A stretch of 64,000 nt of DNA from Akkermansia muciniphila (GCA_945890645.1 CAMDCV010000017.1:20755-84754); one strand, 5' to 3'. Shown: positions 8,497-17,651, numbered from the stretch's first letter. The notes: generated from the letters alone by a model not told the origin. Program-made: numbers and translations.

Positions 8497-10419
8497 CAAG
8501 GGCAGCTCGTAGCCGCGTCCGCTCATGCCTTCGAACCAACGGAGGTAGGCAGAGTTTACGGTGGCGTAGCCGCCGGGGGTGGGGTAGTCGCCAGTGAAGT
8601 ACCAGTCGCCGCAGGGGCCTTTGATGGAGGCGTGCAGGTTCTCGATGGTTTGGAAAAGAATTTCTACATCGCCACTCCAGTTCATGTCTTCGGGATAGAC
8701 CATTTTACTGATCTCGGCTGACACTTCTTCGTGAGTGAACGCTTCATACACGCGCTTCACAGCATTCTTCACCTCGGCGGGTGGTTTGGCTAATTCTTCA
8801 CGGCACTCGTTTGCCACTTCATCGAGCAGATGCTGACGACCCGCACGACGATGCAATGCAACGGCGGCTTGGAAGGCAATGAACTTGCCCATCTCTGACA
8901 TATCGATGCCGTAGCAATCGGGATAGCGGATTTGCGGCGCAGTGGAACAGACGACAATCTTTTTCGGATTGGTACGGGCGAGGATTTTGAGAATCGATTT
9001 TTTCAATGTCGTGCCGCGCACGATGGAGTCATCGATCACGACGAGGATATCGTTCTCTTTCACGACGCCGTAGGTGATGTCATAGACGTGCGAGACCAAT
9101 TGTTCGCGGCCTTTTTCCTGGGTGATGAAAGTGCGCATCTTGATGTCCTTGTGCGCGATTTTTTCGCCACAGGGCCAATTTTTCAGGATCAAGGAATCGA
9201 CTTTCTCGGGCGTGAGAGTTCCCTCCGCAAGACCTAACAGAATTTCCGAACGCACTTGTTGTCGGCGATACATGCGCAGTCCATCCATCATGCCGTAGTA
9301 GGCCGTTTCTGCAGTGTTCGGGATGAAGGAGAAGACGGTGTTGTCGAACGTGTGATCGATGCTTTTGACGATCTGATCGACCAAGGCCGCGCCCATCGCT
9401 TTGCGTTCGCGATAGATGGAGGGATCGTTGCCGCGGGAGAAATAAATTTTTTCAAACGAACAAGGCGAGGGCTTCGCGCCGGTGGCGAACTTGCTTTCGC
9501 GAATGGTGCCATCGGCCTTGATGACGACGAGGGAACCGGGCTCGAGGGCGCGGACTTCGGTGGCGCTGGCCTCGAATACGGTCATGAGCGGCACGCGCTC
9601 GGAGGCGAAGGCGATGACTTCTTCGTTCAGCAACATGTGACAGGGACGAATGCCGTGTGGGTCGCGCATGACAAACATGTCGCCATTGCCGACGACGCCG
9701 ACGATCGCGTAACCACCATCCCACGCTTGGGCGCTGATCTGCACAATGTTTTCGACGTCGAGCATTTCGGAAATTTTATCAGGGATATCATGGCCATCGC
9801 CGCCCTCATCGCGGAGGCGACGATACAAATCCGTGTGTGCCTCATCGAGGTGGAAACCGATTTCTTCGAGCACCGTTTGCGTGTCCGTGCCGAAGACCGG
9901 ATGCTGGCCGCGCTCGATGAGCTTGCGGTTCAGTTCGCCGGTATTGGTCATGTTAAAATTCCCCATCACCATGAGGGTGCGCGTCGGCCAGTTGCTGCGG
10001 CGCAGGTAGGGATGGCAGGAGCCGGAATCGAATTCTCCCGAGGTGCCGTAGCGCAGGTGACCGATGAGAATTTCGCCACCGAAGTCGAAGTTTTCCTTCA
10101 CACTCGAGGGGACTTTCGGGTCGAGTTTATCTTTGCGAGCGAGTTTATTGAACCACTTGATCTCATCGCGGAACAAGCTAGCGAGCGAATCCTTTTCCGC
10201 ATCGCGACGACGGAAAATATAGGGCGCGCCGAGTGGCATGTTGAGCTTGGCGCAGCCGATGCCGACACCGTCGTGGCCACGGTTGTGCTGCTTTTCCATG
10301 AGTAGGAAGAGCTTTTGGAAACCCCACAAACAAGTGCCGTAACGGTCGTGAAAATACTCCAACGGCTTGCGCAGTCGCACCGCGGCAATTCCGCACTCGT
10401 GTGTCAAAAAATCACTCAT
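8494..10419 (-). CDS. purF: Amidophosphoribosyltransferase (long form)
   Basis: A 641-residue enzyme for the first committed step of purine synthesis, PRPP plus glutamine to phosphoribosylamine. The N-terminal Ntn-type glutaminase domain has its nucleophile at Cys9 after a short propeptide (MSDFLTHE|C), with RGHDG at 47-51 and GNFN around 153. The phosphoribosyltransferase domain carries the PRPP loop VVIDDSIVRGTT at 460-471. It is about 130 residues longer than E. coli PurF, with the extra sequence in the PRTase half and at the C-terminus. It lies 29 nt downstream of purM on the same strand, forming a pur operon. Confidence 0.93.
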   Translation of the reverse strand: MSDFLTHECGIAAVRLRKPLEYFHDRYGTCLWGFQKLFLLMEKQHNRGHDGVGIGCAKLNMPLGAPYIFRRRDAEKDSLASLFRDEIKWFNKLARKDKLDPKVPSSVKENFDFGGEILIGHLRYGTSGEFDSGSCHPYLRRSNWPTRTLMVMGNFNMTNTGELNRKLIERGQHPVFGTDTQTVLEEIGFHLDEAHTDLYRRLRDEGGDGHDIPDKISEMLDVENIVQISAQAWDGGYAIVGVVGNGDMFVMRDPHGIRPCHMLLNEEVIAFASERVPLMTVFEASATEVRALEPGSLVVIKADGTIRESKFATGAKPSPCSFEKIYFSRGNDPSIYRERKAMGAALVDQIVKSIDHTFDNTVFSFIPNTAETAYYGMMDGLRMYRRQQVRSEILLGLAEGTLTPEKVDSLILKNWPCGEKIAHKDIKMRTFITQEKGREQLVSHVYDITYGVVKENDILVVIDDSIVRGTTLKKSILKILARTNPKKIVVCSTAPQIRYPDCYGIDMSEMGKFIAFQAAVALHRRAGRQHLLDEVANECREELAKPPAEVKNAVKRVYEAFTHEEVSAEISKMVYPEDMNWSGDVEILFQTIENLHASIKGPCGDWYFTGDYPTPGGYATVNSAYLRWFEGMSGRGYELPL

Positions 10420-10448
10420 GAAAACTTTGGGTTAACCAACTTAGACCA

Positions 10449-11444
10449 TCACTCACCAGCGACCTTCACGTGGACGCCGTCACCCGCGCGCATGGTGCCT
10501 AGCACTATGCCACCAGGACCGGCGGCGCAGGCTTTTTCTGCATCTTCCGGGGCGACAATCGCCACCCATCCGATGCCCATGTTGAGGGTGTGGAAACGAT
10601 CTTCCGCGTCGATGAATTCGTAAAGCTTGTGAATGCCCGGCAGATCCCACGCGGGGATGGTCAGGTCGGCACCGAGACCTTGGAACAAACGCTCCAAGTT
10701 TTCGGGCAATCCACCGCCGGTGATGTGGGCCATCGCGCGTGGCTTCGCGCCCGCCGCCTTCAGTGCGCGGGTGACATCGTGGTAGAGGCGCGTGGGCTTG
10801 AGCCACTGTTGCAATTCTTCTTCGGTAGCGAGGTCGGGTTGCTCGCGCAATACGCGCCGCACGAGACTCCAACCGTTCGCATGAATGCTGTCGGACGCAT
10901 AACCCACCAATACATCGCCAGCGGCGACAGTAGTGGGATCGATCAAATCGCTTTTCTCGGCGCAGCCGATGCAGAAACCGGAAAGTTCGATCACGCCCTC
11001 GGGGACGATGCCCGGCATTTCCGCTGTTTCACCACCGGCGAGAATGCAACCGCAGCTTTCCAAATAATCTGCCATGCCAGCGATGAGACGCTCGATTTTT
11101 TCACCATCGAGCGCGGGGATGCCGATATAGTCGAGAAACATCAGCGGGTCGCCACCAGTGGTCAGGATGTCGTTCACGTTCATCGCGACGAGGTCTTTTC
11201 CAGCGGTTTCATACATGCCGCGCTCTAACAAAAGATCGATCTTGGTGCCGACACCGTCGCAGCCGGTCATGATTACAGGCGCTTTATATGAACTGAGATC
11301 ATAGCAAGCGGCAAACAATCCGAACGCCCCCAGCAGTTGGCGCTCTTTTTGCGTGCGCTTCACATGGCTCTTGATGTCCCCGACAATCGCCGCGGCTTTC
11401 CGCGTATCGACCCCTGCTTGTTGATAAGTCAATTTTCCCGACAT
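10449..11444 (-). CDS. purM: Phosphoribosylformylglycinamidine cyclo-ligase
   Basis: A 331-residue AIR synthetase, step five of purine synthesis (FGAM plus ATP to AIR). It starts MSGKLTYQQAGVDTRKA, the standard PurM N-terminus. It has MTGCDGVGTKIDL at 59-71, the nucleotide/metal motif MNVNDILTTGGDPLMFLDYI near 88-107, and LAGGETAEMPG. ATG at 11444 is preferred over a GTG at 11480 because it fits the family N-terminus and has GAGG about 10 nt upstream. purF follows after 29 nt. Confidence 0.94.
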   Translation of the reverse strand: MSGKLTYQQAGVDTRKAAAIVGDIKSHVKRTQKERQLLGAFGLFAACYDLSSYKAPVIMTGCDGVGTKIDLLLERGMYETAGKDLVAMNVNDILTTGGDPLMFLDYIGIPALDGEKIERLIAGMADYLESCGCILAGGETAEMPGIVPEGVIELSGFCIGCAEKSDLIDPTTVAAGDVLVGYASDSIHANGWSLVRRVLREQPDLATEEELQQWLKPTRLYHDVTRALKAAGAKPRAMAHITGGGLPENLERLFQGLGADLTIPAWDLPGIHKLYEFIDAEDRFHTLNMGIGWVAIVAPEDAEKACAAGPGGIVLGTMRAGDGVHVKVAGE

Positions 11445-11600
11445 TGCGTTCAGTGCCTCGCGGCGAAACGCTTGTGCCACCCCCGCGCCCCTGAGTCACG
11501 CCTAAAAACCGCGCGGGGTGAGTTTTCTGAAAATGGCTTTATCTGCCGTATTCCTTTTCACTTTGCGCAGTGCTCCGAAGCGTGCTACCTACAGCTAGTC

Positions 11601-13013
11601 ATGCCACGCATTTTCCTCATTGTCTGCTTTCTTACCGCCTTTGCTCAGGGACAGGGATTTGCACCATCGCGCGAGCAAGTTCCGCCCATCGCACGGGAAT
11701 TTCGCGGCACTTGGGCGGCGGTGATTTATAATATCGACTGGCCGAGTTCCAGTAAACTCAGTGCCGCAGAGCAGCAGTCAGAAATGCGCGCGATTCTGGA
11801 CCGCATGGTGTCGCTGAACCTCAACGCCCTGATCTTCCAAGTGCGCCCGCAATGCGATGCCGTGTATGCTTCGCCGAACGAACCATGGTCGCCGTGGCTT
11901 ACTGGCACGATGGGAAAATCCCCCGGCTACGACCCACTGGAATTCACCATCCGCGAGGCCCATCAGCGCGGCATCGAGGTGCATGCTTGGTTCAATCCGT
12001 TTCGCGCTTTATCGAATGCGAATGCCACCACCTCCGCCAATCACATCACCCGCAGCGCCCCACAACTCACGAAACGCTACGAAAACCTCATCTGGTGCAA
12101 TCCTGCACTGCCAGAGTCTCGCCAGCGCGCCCTCACGGCGATGCTCGATGTGCTGCGTCGCTATGATGTCGATGGCCTCCACCTCGATGATTACTTTTAC
12201 CCGTATCCGCAAAAGGGAAAACGCTTCACTGACGGCCTCAGCAATGATGCGCGGCGTCAAATCATCGATGCCTTCATGGCTGAACTTTACACCCAAGTGA
12301 AACGCATCAAACCTTGGGCACGCGTCGGCATCAGTCCCTTCGGCATTTGGAAACCCGGCGTTCCTGCTGGCACCACCGCCCAACTCGATGCCTTCGAAGA
12401 TCTCGCCTGTGATGCCCGTAAGTGGTTGCAAAACGGCTGGTGCGATTACCTCGCGCCGCAACTCTATTGGCGCATCGAAGGACCACAAAGCTACACGCTC
12501 CTTTTAGAGTGGTGGCGTCAACAAGGCTCGCGTCCTGTGTGGCCGGGTATCGCATCTTCACGCATCGGCAGCACCGAAGACCCGACGCGCAAGGCCACGG
12601 AAATCATCAATCAAGTGCAACTCAGTCGCAGCATTGGCAGCAACCACGCCGGTCACATTCATTGGAGCGTAAAGGCCATTATGCAAAATCGCGATAACAT
12701 CAACGAGCAGTTGAAGACCCGCTATACCGCACCTGCACTTGTGCCGCCCATGCCATGGCTGAGCAAGGCCGTGCCACTCCCCCCCCGAGTCACCGCGCAA
12801 GCCGAAGGCGGAAAAGTCACCGTCCGCTGGCAAATTAGCGATGCCACCACCAATAAAGTCGTCGTGCAAGTGCGCCGCGCCCAACAATGGTACACGATCC
12901 GCGTCGCCCCATCGAACAGCGGTGGCATCGTGCTGCCACCCGTGGATGCCGTAGCCCTTACCACCGTGAATCGATTCGGCAATACCAGCGCGCCTGTTGT
13001 GTTGCGCAAATAA
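11601..13013 (+). CDS. Secreted family-10-like glycosyl hydrolase (GHL10/YngK)
   Basis: A 470-residue exported protein with signal peptide MPRIFLIVCFLTAFAQGQG. The mature part opens with EFRGTWAAVIYNIDWPS, the GHL10/DUF187 signature. It continues with NALIFQVRPQCDAVY, VHAWFNPFRAL, VDGLHLDDYFYPYP (likely acidic active-site residues) and VGISPFGIWKPG. The last 80 or so residues form a fibronectin-III-like tail (VTAQAEGGKVTVRWQ). Family members hydrolyse bacterial or surface glycans; YngK-type proteins are poorly characterised, so the substrate is unknown. The frame extends upstream over purM, but the ATG at 11601 directly precedes the signal peptide. It stands alone, divergent from purM. Confidence 0.88.
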   Translation: MPRIFLIVCFLTAFAQGQGFAPSREQVPPIAREFRGTWAAVIYNIDWPSSSKLSAAEQQSEMRAILDRMVSLNLNALIFQVRPQCDAVYASPNEPWSPWLTGTMGKSPGYDPLEFTIREAHQRGIEVHAWFNPFRALSNANATTSANHITRSAPQLTKRYENLIWCNPALPESRQRALTAMLDVLRRYDVDGLHLDDYFYPYPQKGKRFTDGLSNDARRQIIDAFMAELYTQVKRIKPWARVGISPFGIWKPGVPAGTTAQLDAFEDLACDARKWLQNGWCDYLAPQLYWRIEGPQSYTLLLEWWRQQGSRPVWPGIASSRIGSTEDPTRKATEIINQVQLSRSIGSNHAGHIHWSVKAIMQNRDNINEQLKTRYTAPALVPPMPWLSKAVPLPPRVTAQAEGGKVTVRWQISDATTNKVVVQVRRAQQWYTIRVAPSNSGGIVLPPVDAVALTTVNRFGNTSAPVVLRK

Positions 13014-13095
13014 ATGCACATTCGACCAACTGCTTCAAACCCAAGATACCAAAGGAATGTTTTGACGATGTTACCAAAAATGGTCAAATTCCTGC

Positions 13096-13842
13096 ATGCC
13101 ACAATTTGAAGGAAAAATTGCAGTCGTTACTGGCGGAGGCCGAGGCATCGGTCAAGCTATCGCCACCGCATTTGTTGAACAAGGTGCCAAAGTCGCCGTG
13201 GTAAGCCGCAGTGCGTCTAGCTGTGGTGCCGTCGCTGATGAACTCAATGCCCGCTTCCCAGGTAGCGCCATAGCCTATGCCGTCGATGTTGCCGATCACG
13301 AAGCCGTGCAAGAGCTGGGCAAAAAAATCGTAGCTGACTTCGGGCACATCAACATCCTCGTCAACAACGCCGGCGTCACTCGCGATGGCTTATTGATGCG
13401 CATGAAAGAAGAAGACTGGGACACGGTGCTGGACACCAATTTGAAAGGCGCATTCAACACCGTCAAAGCCTTCATGCGCACACTCATGAAAGCACCCGAT
13501 CCACGCATCATTAACATCGCATCGGTCATCGGAATTATTGGCAATGCCGGTCAAGCAAACTACTCCGCGAGCAAAGCAGGACTGATTGGTTTCACCAAAG
13601 CCGTGGCTCGCGAACTCTCCGGACGCGCCGTCACTTGTAATGCCGTCGCCCCGGGCTTCATCACCACCGACATGACAGGGGAACTTCCCGAAGCCGTGCG
13701 TGAGCAAGTCATGGCAAAAATCCCACTCTCGACCTTTGGCAATCCTGCCGACATCGCCCACGCGGTGCTTTTCCTCGCCAGCACCGAGGCCCGCTACATC
13801 ACCGGTCAAGTGCTCGCTGTCGATGGCGGTATGACCATGTAA
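13096..13842 (+). CDS. fabG: 3-oxoacyl-[acyl-carrier-protein] reductase
   Basis: A 248-residue short-chain dehydrogenase that reduces 3-oxoacyl-ACP with NADPH in fatty acid elongation. It has TGGGRGIG at 12-19, NNAG at 90-93, Ser143, and the catalytic YxxxK as Tyr156/Lys160 (NYSASKAG). The C-terminus GQVLAVDGGMTM is diagnostic of FabG. No other fab genes flank it, so a role with another acyl or sugar substrate cannot be excluded. sixA follows after 10 nt. Confidence 0.9.
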   Translation: MPQFEGKIAVVTGGGRGIGQAIATAFVEQGAKVAVVSRSASSCGAVADELNARFPGSAIAYAVDVADHEAVQELGKKIVADFGHINILVNNAGVTRDGLLMRMKEEDWDTVLDTNLKGAFNTVKAFMRTLMKAPDPRIINIASVIGIIGNAGQANYSASKAGLIGFTKAVARELSGRAVTCNAVAPGFITTDMTGELPEAVREQVMAKIPLSTFGNPADIAHAVLFLASTEARYITGQVLAVDGGMTM

Positions 13843-13852
13843 TTTTATCTTC

Positions 13853-14362
13853 ATGGAACTCATTTTACTGCGACACGGCAAAGCGGAACCGCACGGACAC
13901 CCCCATGGGGATTCCGAACGCGCACTAGTTTCTAAGGGAGTCGAGCAAGCACGCCGGGCCGGAGCATACCTACGCATGGCAGGCCAGTTGCCGGAAATCA
14001 TTCTCACAAGTCCACTATTACGAGCCAAACAAACGGCCGAAGTTTTCAGCGTTGCGGCGCACCTTCCCGGTCCTGTGGTTCAGTCGTGGCTAACTATCGG
14101 CATGCACCCGGATCTCGCCTTGCGCGAATTGGCAGCCTTCTCCGAATTCAAACGCGTGTGCTTGGTCGGTCACGAGCCCGACTTTTCTTCTTTCATTGCC
14201 TGGGTAACCAATGGAGAAGGCGGTGCCGTCGAAATGCGAAAAGGTGCTATAGCATTGATCGAAGTCCCCCCCCCCAGTCGCGCCGGAATTCTTCGCTTCT
14301 TGATTCCGCAGCGCATGATGCAACCCGTCACTTTCTATCAGCCAAACCTAGATGATCCTTGA
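13853..14362 (+). CDS. sixA: SixA-type histidine phosphatase
   Basis: A 169-residue member of the histidine phosphatase (phosphoglycerate mutase-like) superfamily. It has RHG at 7-9 with His8 as phospho-acceptor, LTSPLLRAKQTAE at 51-63 and the second histidine in VGHEPDF (His107). SixA removes phosphate from phosphohistidine in histidine-kinase relays or the PTS-Ntr system. It lies 10 nt after fabG. A run of ten C residues at 14266-14275 encodes VPPP near residue 140 and is a potential slippage site. Confidence 0.88.
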   Translation: MELILLRHGKAEPHGHPHGDSERALVSKGVEQARRAGAYLRMAGQLPEIILTSPLLRAKQTAEVFSVAAHLPGPVVQSWLTIGMHPDLALRELAAFSEFKRVCLVGHEPDFSSFIAWVTNGEGGAVEMRKGAIALIEVPPPSRAGILRFLIPQRMMQPVTFYQPNLDDP

Positions 14363-14395
14363 CGCTACCATCGAATTTGTTAGAAATTTAGCGTT

Positions 14396-14584
14396 ATGAA
14401 AAAACAAATACTACTACTCTGCTCCGCCGCTTCCTTTCTCGTTTGCTCATGCAGTGTAGGTGTCAGCGCCGGCGTGGGAACTCCCAAAACCTGCTGTGGA
14501 TCCGACAAGTGCAAAGGTTGCGATCAATGCGAATGCAGTCCCGCCGCCATCAAATCCGGCCAATGCACTTGCAAAAAGCCGTAA
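14396..14584 (+). CDS. Small cysteine-rich lipoprotein
   Basis: A 62-residue protein. MKKQILLLCSAASFLVCSC is a lipoprotein signal with acylation at Cys19. The mature chain is only 44 residues and has eight further cysteines (33, 34, 39, 42, 45, 47, 57, 59) in CC-x4-C-x2-C-x2-C-x-C-x9-C-x-C spacing with several Lys. This is metallothionein-like and could bind metal or carry disulfides in the periplasm; that is inference, as no named family is recognised. It follows sixA by 33 nt on the same strand. Confidence 0.7.
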   Translation: MKKQILLLCSAASFLVCSCSVGVSAGVGTPKTCCGSDKCKGCDQCECSPAAIKSGQCTCKKP

Positions 14585-14659
14585 CTTGCAGAGCTGCAAC
14601 GGCCGAAATTTTGGATGTGCGGCAATTGGCTACCCATTCTTCGCTCAAGCGTAAAGCGT

Positions 14660-15100
14660 TCATATAACCCATCCCTGAATCGATGCCGCTTGGCGAATCC
14701 AAGATATCATGAGTTCCTCGTCCCACTCGCTGTCTTCGTAAAGATCAATCCATCGTGCTTGACCGCTTTTCTCCGTGCCTCCAGGCGGGACAGGCACGAG
14801 AGACATGCCGGAAAAGAAGGTGACTTTTACATAGCGGGTGAGAACGTGAGTGGAAAGAAACCACCCGAGTTCTTCGACGCCATACAACGGCGAATTCCAT
14901 TTCACGGCTTTTTTCACGTGGGGAATTTCGCGCACAATGAGGTCGTCTAGTTTTTTACCCACAGCACTCTTCCACCCTGGCATGGCAGCAATGTATGCCT
15001 GCACCGGCGCATCGCCATCGGCTTTCGCGATCTGAGGATTCCCTCCAGACAACAGCATAACTTCTCCTGACTTGGAGGCGGACTTCGAGTCTTTTTTCAT
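14660..15100 (-). CDS. DUF1801 family protein
   Basis: A 146-residue protein whose core, DAPVQAYIAAMPGWKSAVGKKLDDLI followed by PHVKKAVKWNSPLYGVEELGWF, is typical of DUF1801 (YdhG-like, sometimes compared to frataxin-like iron chaperones). It ends with YEDSEWDEELMISWIRQA. There are in-frame starts at 15151 (ATG) and 15181 (TTG); I use the ATG at 15100 because the upstream residues have no family counterpart, but this is uncertain. The biochemical role is unknown. Confidence 0.8.
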   Translation of the reverse strand: MKKDSKSASKSGEVMLLSGGNPQIAKADGDAPVQAYIAAMPGWKSAVGKKLDDLIVREIPHVKKAVKWNSPLYGVEELGWFLSTHVLTRYVKVTFFSGMSLVPVPPGGTEKSGQARWIDLYEDSEWDEELMISWIRQAASIQGWVI

Positions 15101-15232
15101 ATCAGCTGATGTAATAAACTCGGCATACTTTGTCCACCTCTCACTTCGCATCAACGGTTCTAACGAACCTCTTCGATTCAATACTTCCCTTTTTCCCTAT
15201 TCATTGCCCAATCGTTTTGTTATCGTATCTTC

Positions 15233-15721
15233 GTGAAAATTTTCACTCTAATTTTTTCTCTCTTACTCATGGCCTCATGCGCAAGGCCCAGTGGACACGA
15301 AGGTTACATGACGCGTTCTTACACGGTACGTGGCCAATCCTATCAACCGATGTCGGTCGATAGCGCCTTGCACTATTCCGAAGAAGGCACGGCATCCTGG
15401 TATAATGAATCGAAGTTTTTAGGACTCATCCGTGGCAATACATCACTTGGGGAAAAGGTCATGCCGTGGCACATGATCGCTGCTCACAAGACCCTCCCCT
15501 TGCCTTGCTTGGTAAAGGTCACCAATCTCTCTAACGGGAAATCGGTCAAGGTGCGTGTGAATGATCGCGGGCCATTCATCGCGGGACGCATCATCGATCT
15601 CTCGCCTCGCGCAGCAGGGAAGATCGGGATGAAAGAGCAAGGTCTCGCCGAGGCGCGCGTGGAAGTCATTTCGGTGGGTGATGGCTCCTACAAACGCAAA
15701 CCACGCCGCGGATTTTGGTGA
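15233..15721 (+). CDS. rlpA: RlpA-like lipoprotein (septal ring / lytic transglycosylase)
   Basis: A 162-residue lipoprotein starting at GTG (15233). Signal MKIFTLIFSLLLMASC puts the lipid on Cys16. The double-psi beta-barrel runs from GTASWYN (52-58) to NDRGPF (110-115), with the Asp that in RlpA acts on denuded peptidoglycan, then GRIIDLSPRAAGKIGM. It is shorter than E. coli RlpA because there is no SPOR domain, so septal targeting by glycan binding is not expected. The 3' end overlaps the extended frame of the next gene, but with the chosen start there are 35 nt between them. Confidence 0.88.
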   Translation: MKIFTLIFSLLLMASCARPSGHEGYMTRSYTVRGQSYQPMSVDSALHYSEEGTASWYNESKFLGLIRGNTSLGEKVMPWHMIAAHKTLPLPCLVKVTNLSNGKSVKVRVNDRGPFIAGRIIDLSPRAAGKIGMKEQGLAEARVEVISVGDGSYKRKPRRGFW

Positions 15722-15756
15722 AATGTTTTTTGAAGCCTCTCAGTATTGATACGACC

Positions 15757-16137
15757 ATGAAAAAATTCTTCGTCGTCTTATTCGCCGCTGTGCTCAGTTC
15801 TTGCTCCACCATTGCACCTCCGGCTCCGAGCGGCTCTGTGGATCACTTGGTGTTTTTCTGGCAGAAGCGTCCGGGCAATCAAGAAGATCGCAAAAAAATC
15901 ACCGATGCGATTGATCGACTGCGCGTTATAGAGGGCATGACCGCTCTCGATTATGGTGTAGCCGTGCCAAGCGATCGTCCAGTCGTCGATGATTCATTCG
16001 ATCTCGCGATGCGCATGCGCTTCACGAGTCTGCAGGCCTTGCATAGCTACGAAACCGACCCGCGCCACGTGAAGGAAGTGAAAGAAGTCTTGTTGCCGCT
16101 AACGAAGAAAATCCAAGTGTATGACTATACGCCCTGA
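15757..16137 (+). CDS. Lipoprotein with Dabb (stress-responsive alpha/beta barrel) domain
   Basis: A 126-residue protein. MKKFFVVLFAAVLSSC is a lipoprotein signal (Cys16). The mature part, VDHLVFFWQKRPGNQEDRKK followed by FDLAMRMRFTSLQALHSYETDPRHVKEV, matches the Dabb fold, a dimeric ferredoxin-like barrel. Dabb proteins are usually cytoplasmic, but exported lipoprotein forms are common in Planctomycetes/Verrucomicrobia. Function unknown. ATG at 15757 is chosen over the upstream ATG-like start at 15715 since it begins the signal peptide. Confidence 0.8.
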   Translation: MKKFFVVLFAAVLSSCSTIAPPAPSGSVDHLVFFWQKRPGNQEDRKKITDAIDRLRVIEGMTALDYGVAVPSDRPVVDDSFDLAMRMRFTSLQALHSYETDPRHVKEVKEVLLPLTKKIQVYDYTP

Positions 16138-16145
16138 GTTCAAAC

Positions 16146-17546
16146 TCAGTGACTCTTCTGAGAAAAGGTGCCCGGCGTGAGATCACGACGCTCGCGGGAA
16201 CGTGGGGAGAAAACGATCGGAATTCCTGGGGAGGGATGCGACTCCCGCATCTGATTGCGCAGGTACTGGGCGTAGCTTTGATTCAGCAGTTTCTTGTCGT
16301 TGACGAACAAAATATAGGTCGGCACGGGAATGAGTTCGCTGGTTTTGTCGGTGGCTACGGTGCCGTAGTAGAGCTTGAGACGTCGTTTCAATTTCGAGTC
16401 AATCGGTGGTGGATTTTTCTCTAACGCTTTTTGCAGCATGCGATTGAGAATGCCAGTGGTGGGGAATTTTTGCGATTGATTGCGTACCTTGATCACCTCC
16501 TTGAGGATCATGTCCACCGAATCATTTTCTTTGGCCGAGACGATCGCAAACGGTGCGTAGTCGAGGAAAAACAATTCGCGTTTGACGTGGTCGGTCGCTT
16601 CCTCGATGCGGGATTTTTTCTTGGCGCCGGGGTGGTAGAGGTCGAATTTGTTCAGCACGACGATGCAGGGTTTATTCTCCTCTAAAATCAACTGCGCGAT
16701 CTTGCGATCCTGCGCGGTGATGCCGGAGGCGAGGTCAATCACCAGCAAGGTTAGGTCGGCGCGACGAATCGCTTTCTCCGTGCGCATCGCTGAGAAAACT
16801 TCCACGGAAGTATCGCGCTTCGCCCGTGGACGCAGACCGGCGGTGTCGATGAGAGTGAAATGTTCGTTTTTGAACTTAAGGGGCAAGTCCACCGCATCGC
16901 GGGTGGTGCCGGCGATGTCGGAAACAATCGTGCGTTGGTCGTGCAAGATCGCATTGGCGAGCGAGGACTTGCCAGCATTCGGCTTGCCGACGATGGCGAT
17001 GCGAATGCCATCGGGTTGACGCATTTCGGGCGTTTCGCCTTCGGCGGGAGAGATGGGTTCGAGCAGGGCGTCGATGGCATCGATGAGTTCGCCAAAATTT
17101 CGACCGTGTTCCGCAGAGACGGCAATTGCGTTGCCGAGACCGAGTTTCGTGAATTCGGAAAAGGAAGATTCGTGATTGTCGTGATCGACTTTGTTCATCA
17201 CCAGCATCACTTGCGCTTTCGCCTTGCGGAGTTTCTGGCTGAGCGCGGAATCGATGGCGGTGATGCCATCGTGGGCATCGACGACAAACAAAATAATATC
17301 CGCCGTGGAAATGGCGATATCGACTTCAAACGCGACTTGTTCGGCAAAGCCATCATCGAGCGTGGCACCGATGCCGCCGGTATCGACAATTTCGCAGGGA
17401 AATTTCGTGACCTTCGCCGGCGCGGAGAGGCGGTCACGAGTGATGCCCGCTTGGTCGTGGACAATGGCGATTTTTCGTCCGACAAGACGATTGAACAGAG
17501 CCGATTTCCCCACATTCGGGCGACCAACGATAGCAACAGTAGGCAT
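16146..17546 (-). CDS. der: Ribosome biogenesis GTPase Der (EngA)
   Basis: A 466-residue protein with two tandem Era-like GTPase domains and a KH-like C-terminus, required for 50S subunit maturation. Domain 1: GRPNVGKS at 8-15, DTGG at 55-58, NKVD at 118-121. Domain 2: GKPNAGKS at 187-194, DTAG and NKFD. The C-terminus contains LKLYYGTVATDKTSELIPVP, typical of Der. ATG at 17546 opens directly with MPTVAIVGRPNVG, so the longer TTG frame from 17582 is dropped. Confidence 0.96.
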   Translation of the reverse strand: MPTVAIVGRPNVGKSALFNRLVGRKIAIVHDQAGITRDRLSAPAKVTKFPCEIVDTGGIGATLDDGFAEQVAFEVDIAISTADIILFVVDAHDGITAIDSALSQKLRKAKAQVMLVMNKVDHDNHESSFSEFTKLGLGNAIAVSAEHGRNFGELIDAIDALLEPISPAEGETPEMRQPDGIRIAIVGKPNAGKSSLANAILHDQRTIVSDIAGTTRDAVDLPLKFKNEHFTLIDTAGLRPRAKRDTSVEVFSAMRTEKAIRRADLTLLVIDLASGITAQDRKIAQLILEENKPCIVVLNKFDLYHPGAKKKSRIEEATDHVKRELFFLDYAPFAIVSAKENDSVDMILKEVIKVRNQSQKFPTTGILNRMLQKALEKNPPPIDSKLKRRLKLYYGTVATDKTSELIPVPTYILFVNDKKLLNQSYAQYLRNQMRESHPSPGIPIVFSPRSRERRDLTPGTFSQKSH

Positions 17547-17651
17547 GGCGGCGAGTATGCCTGAAAGAATGTCAATGACCAAGTCTAAAAAAACTTACGA
17601 TAAAAGAGCGCTGCAAAAATACTGGCAAACCGCGCTCGTAGCGCTAGCTTT

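Noticed and set aside
9256..10305. Long open frame on the plus strand opposite purF (349 codons)
   Set aside because: Antisense to a certain purF; the peptide is low-complexity Asp/Gly/Ala/Val-rich with no motif, an effect of codon bias on the opposite strand.
11337..11600. Upstream extension of the GHL10 frame over purM
   Set aside because: Antisense to purM; a clean signal peptide begins at 11601.
16860..17564. Open frame opposite der
   Set aside because: Antisense to both GTPase domains of Der; no motifs of its own.
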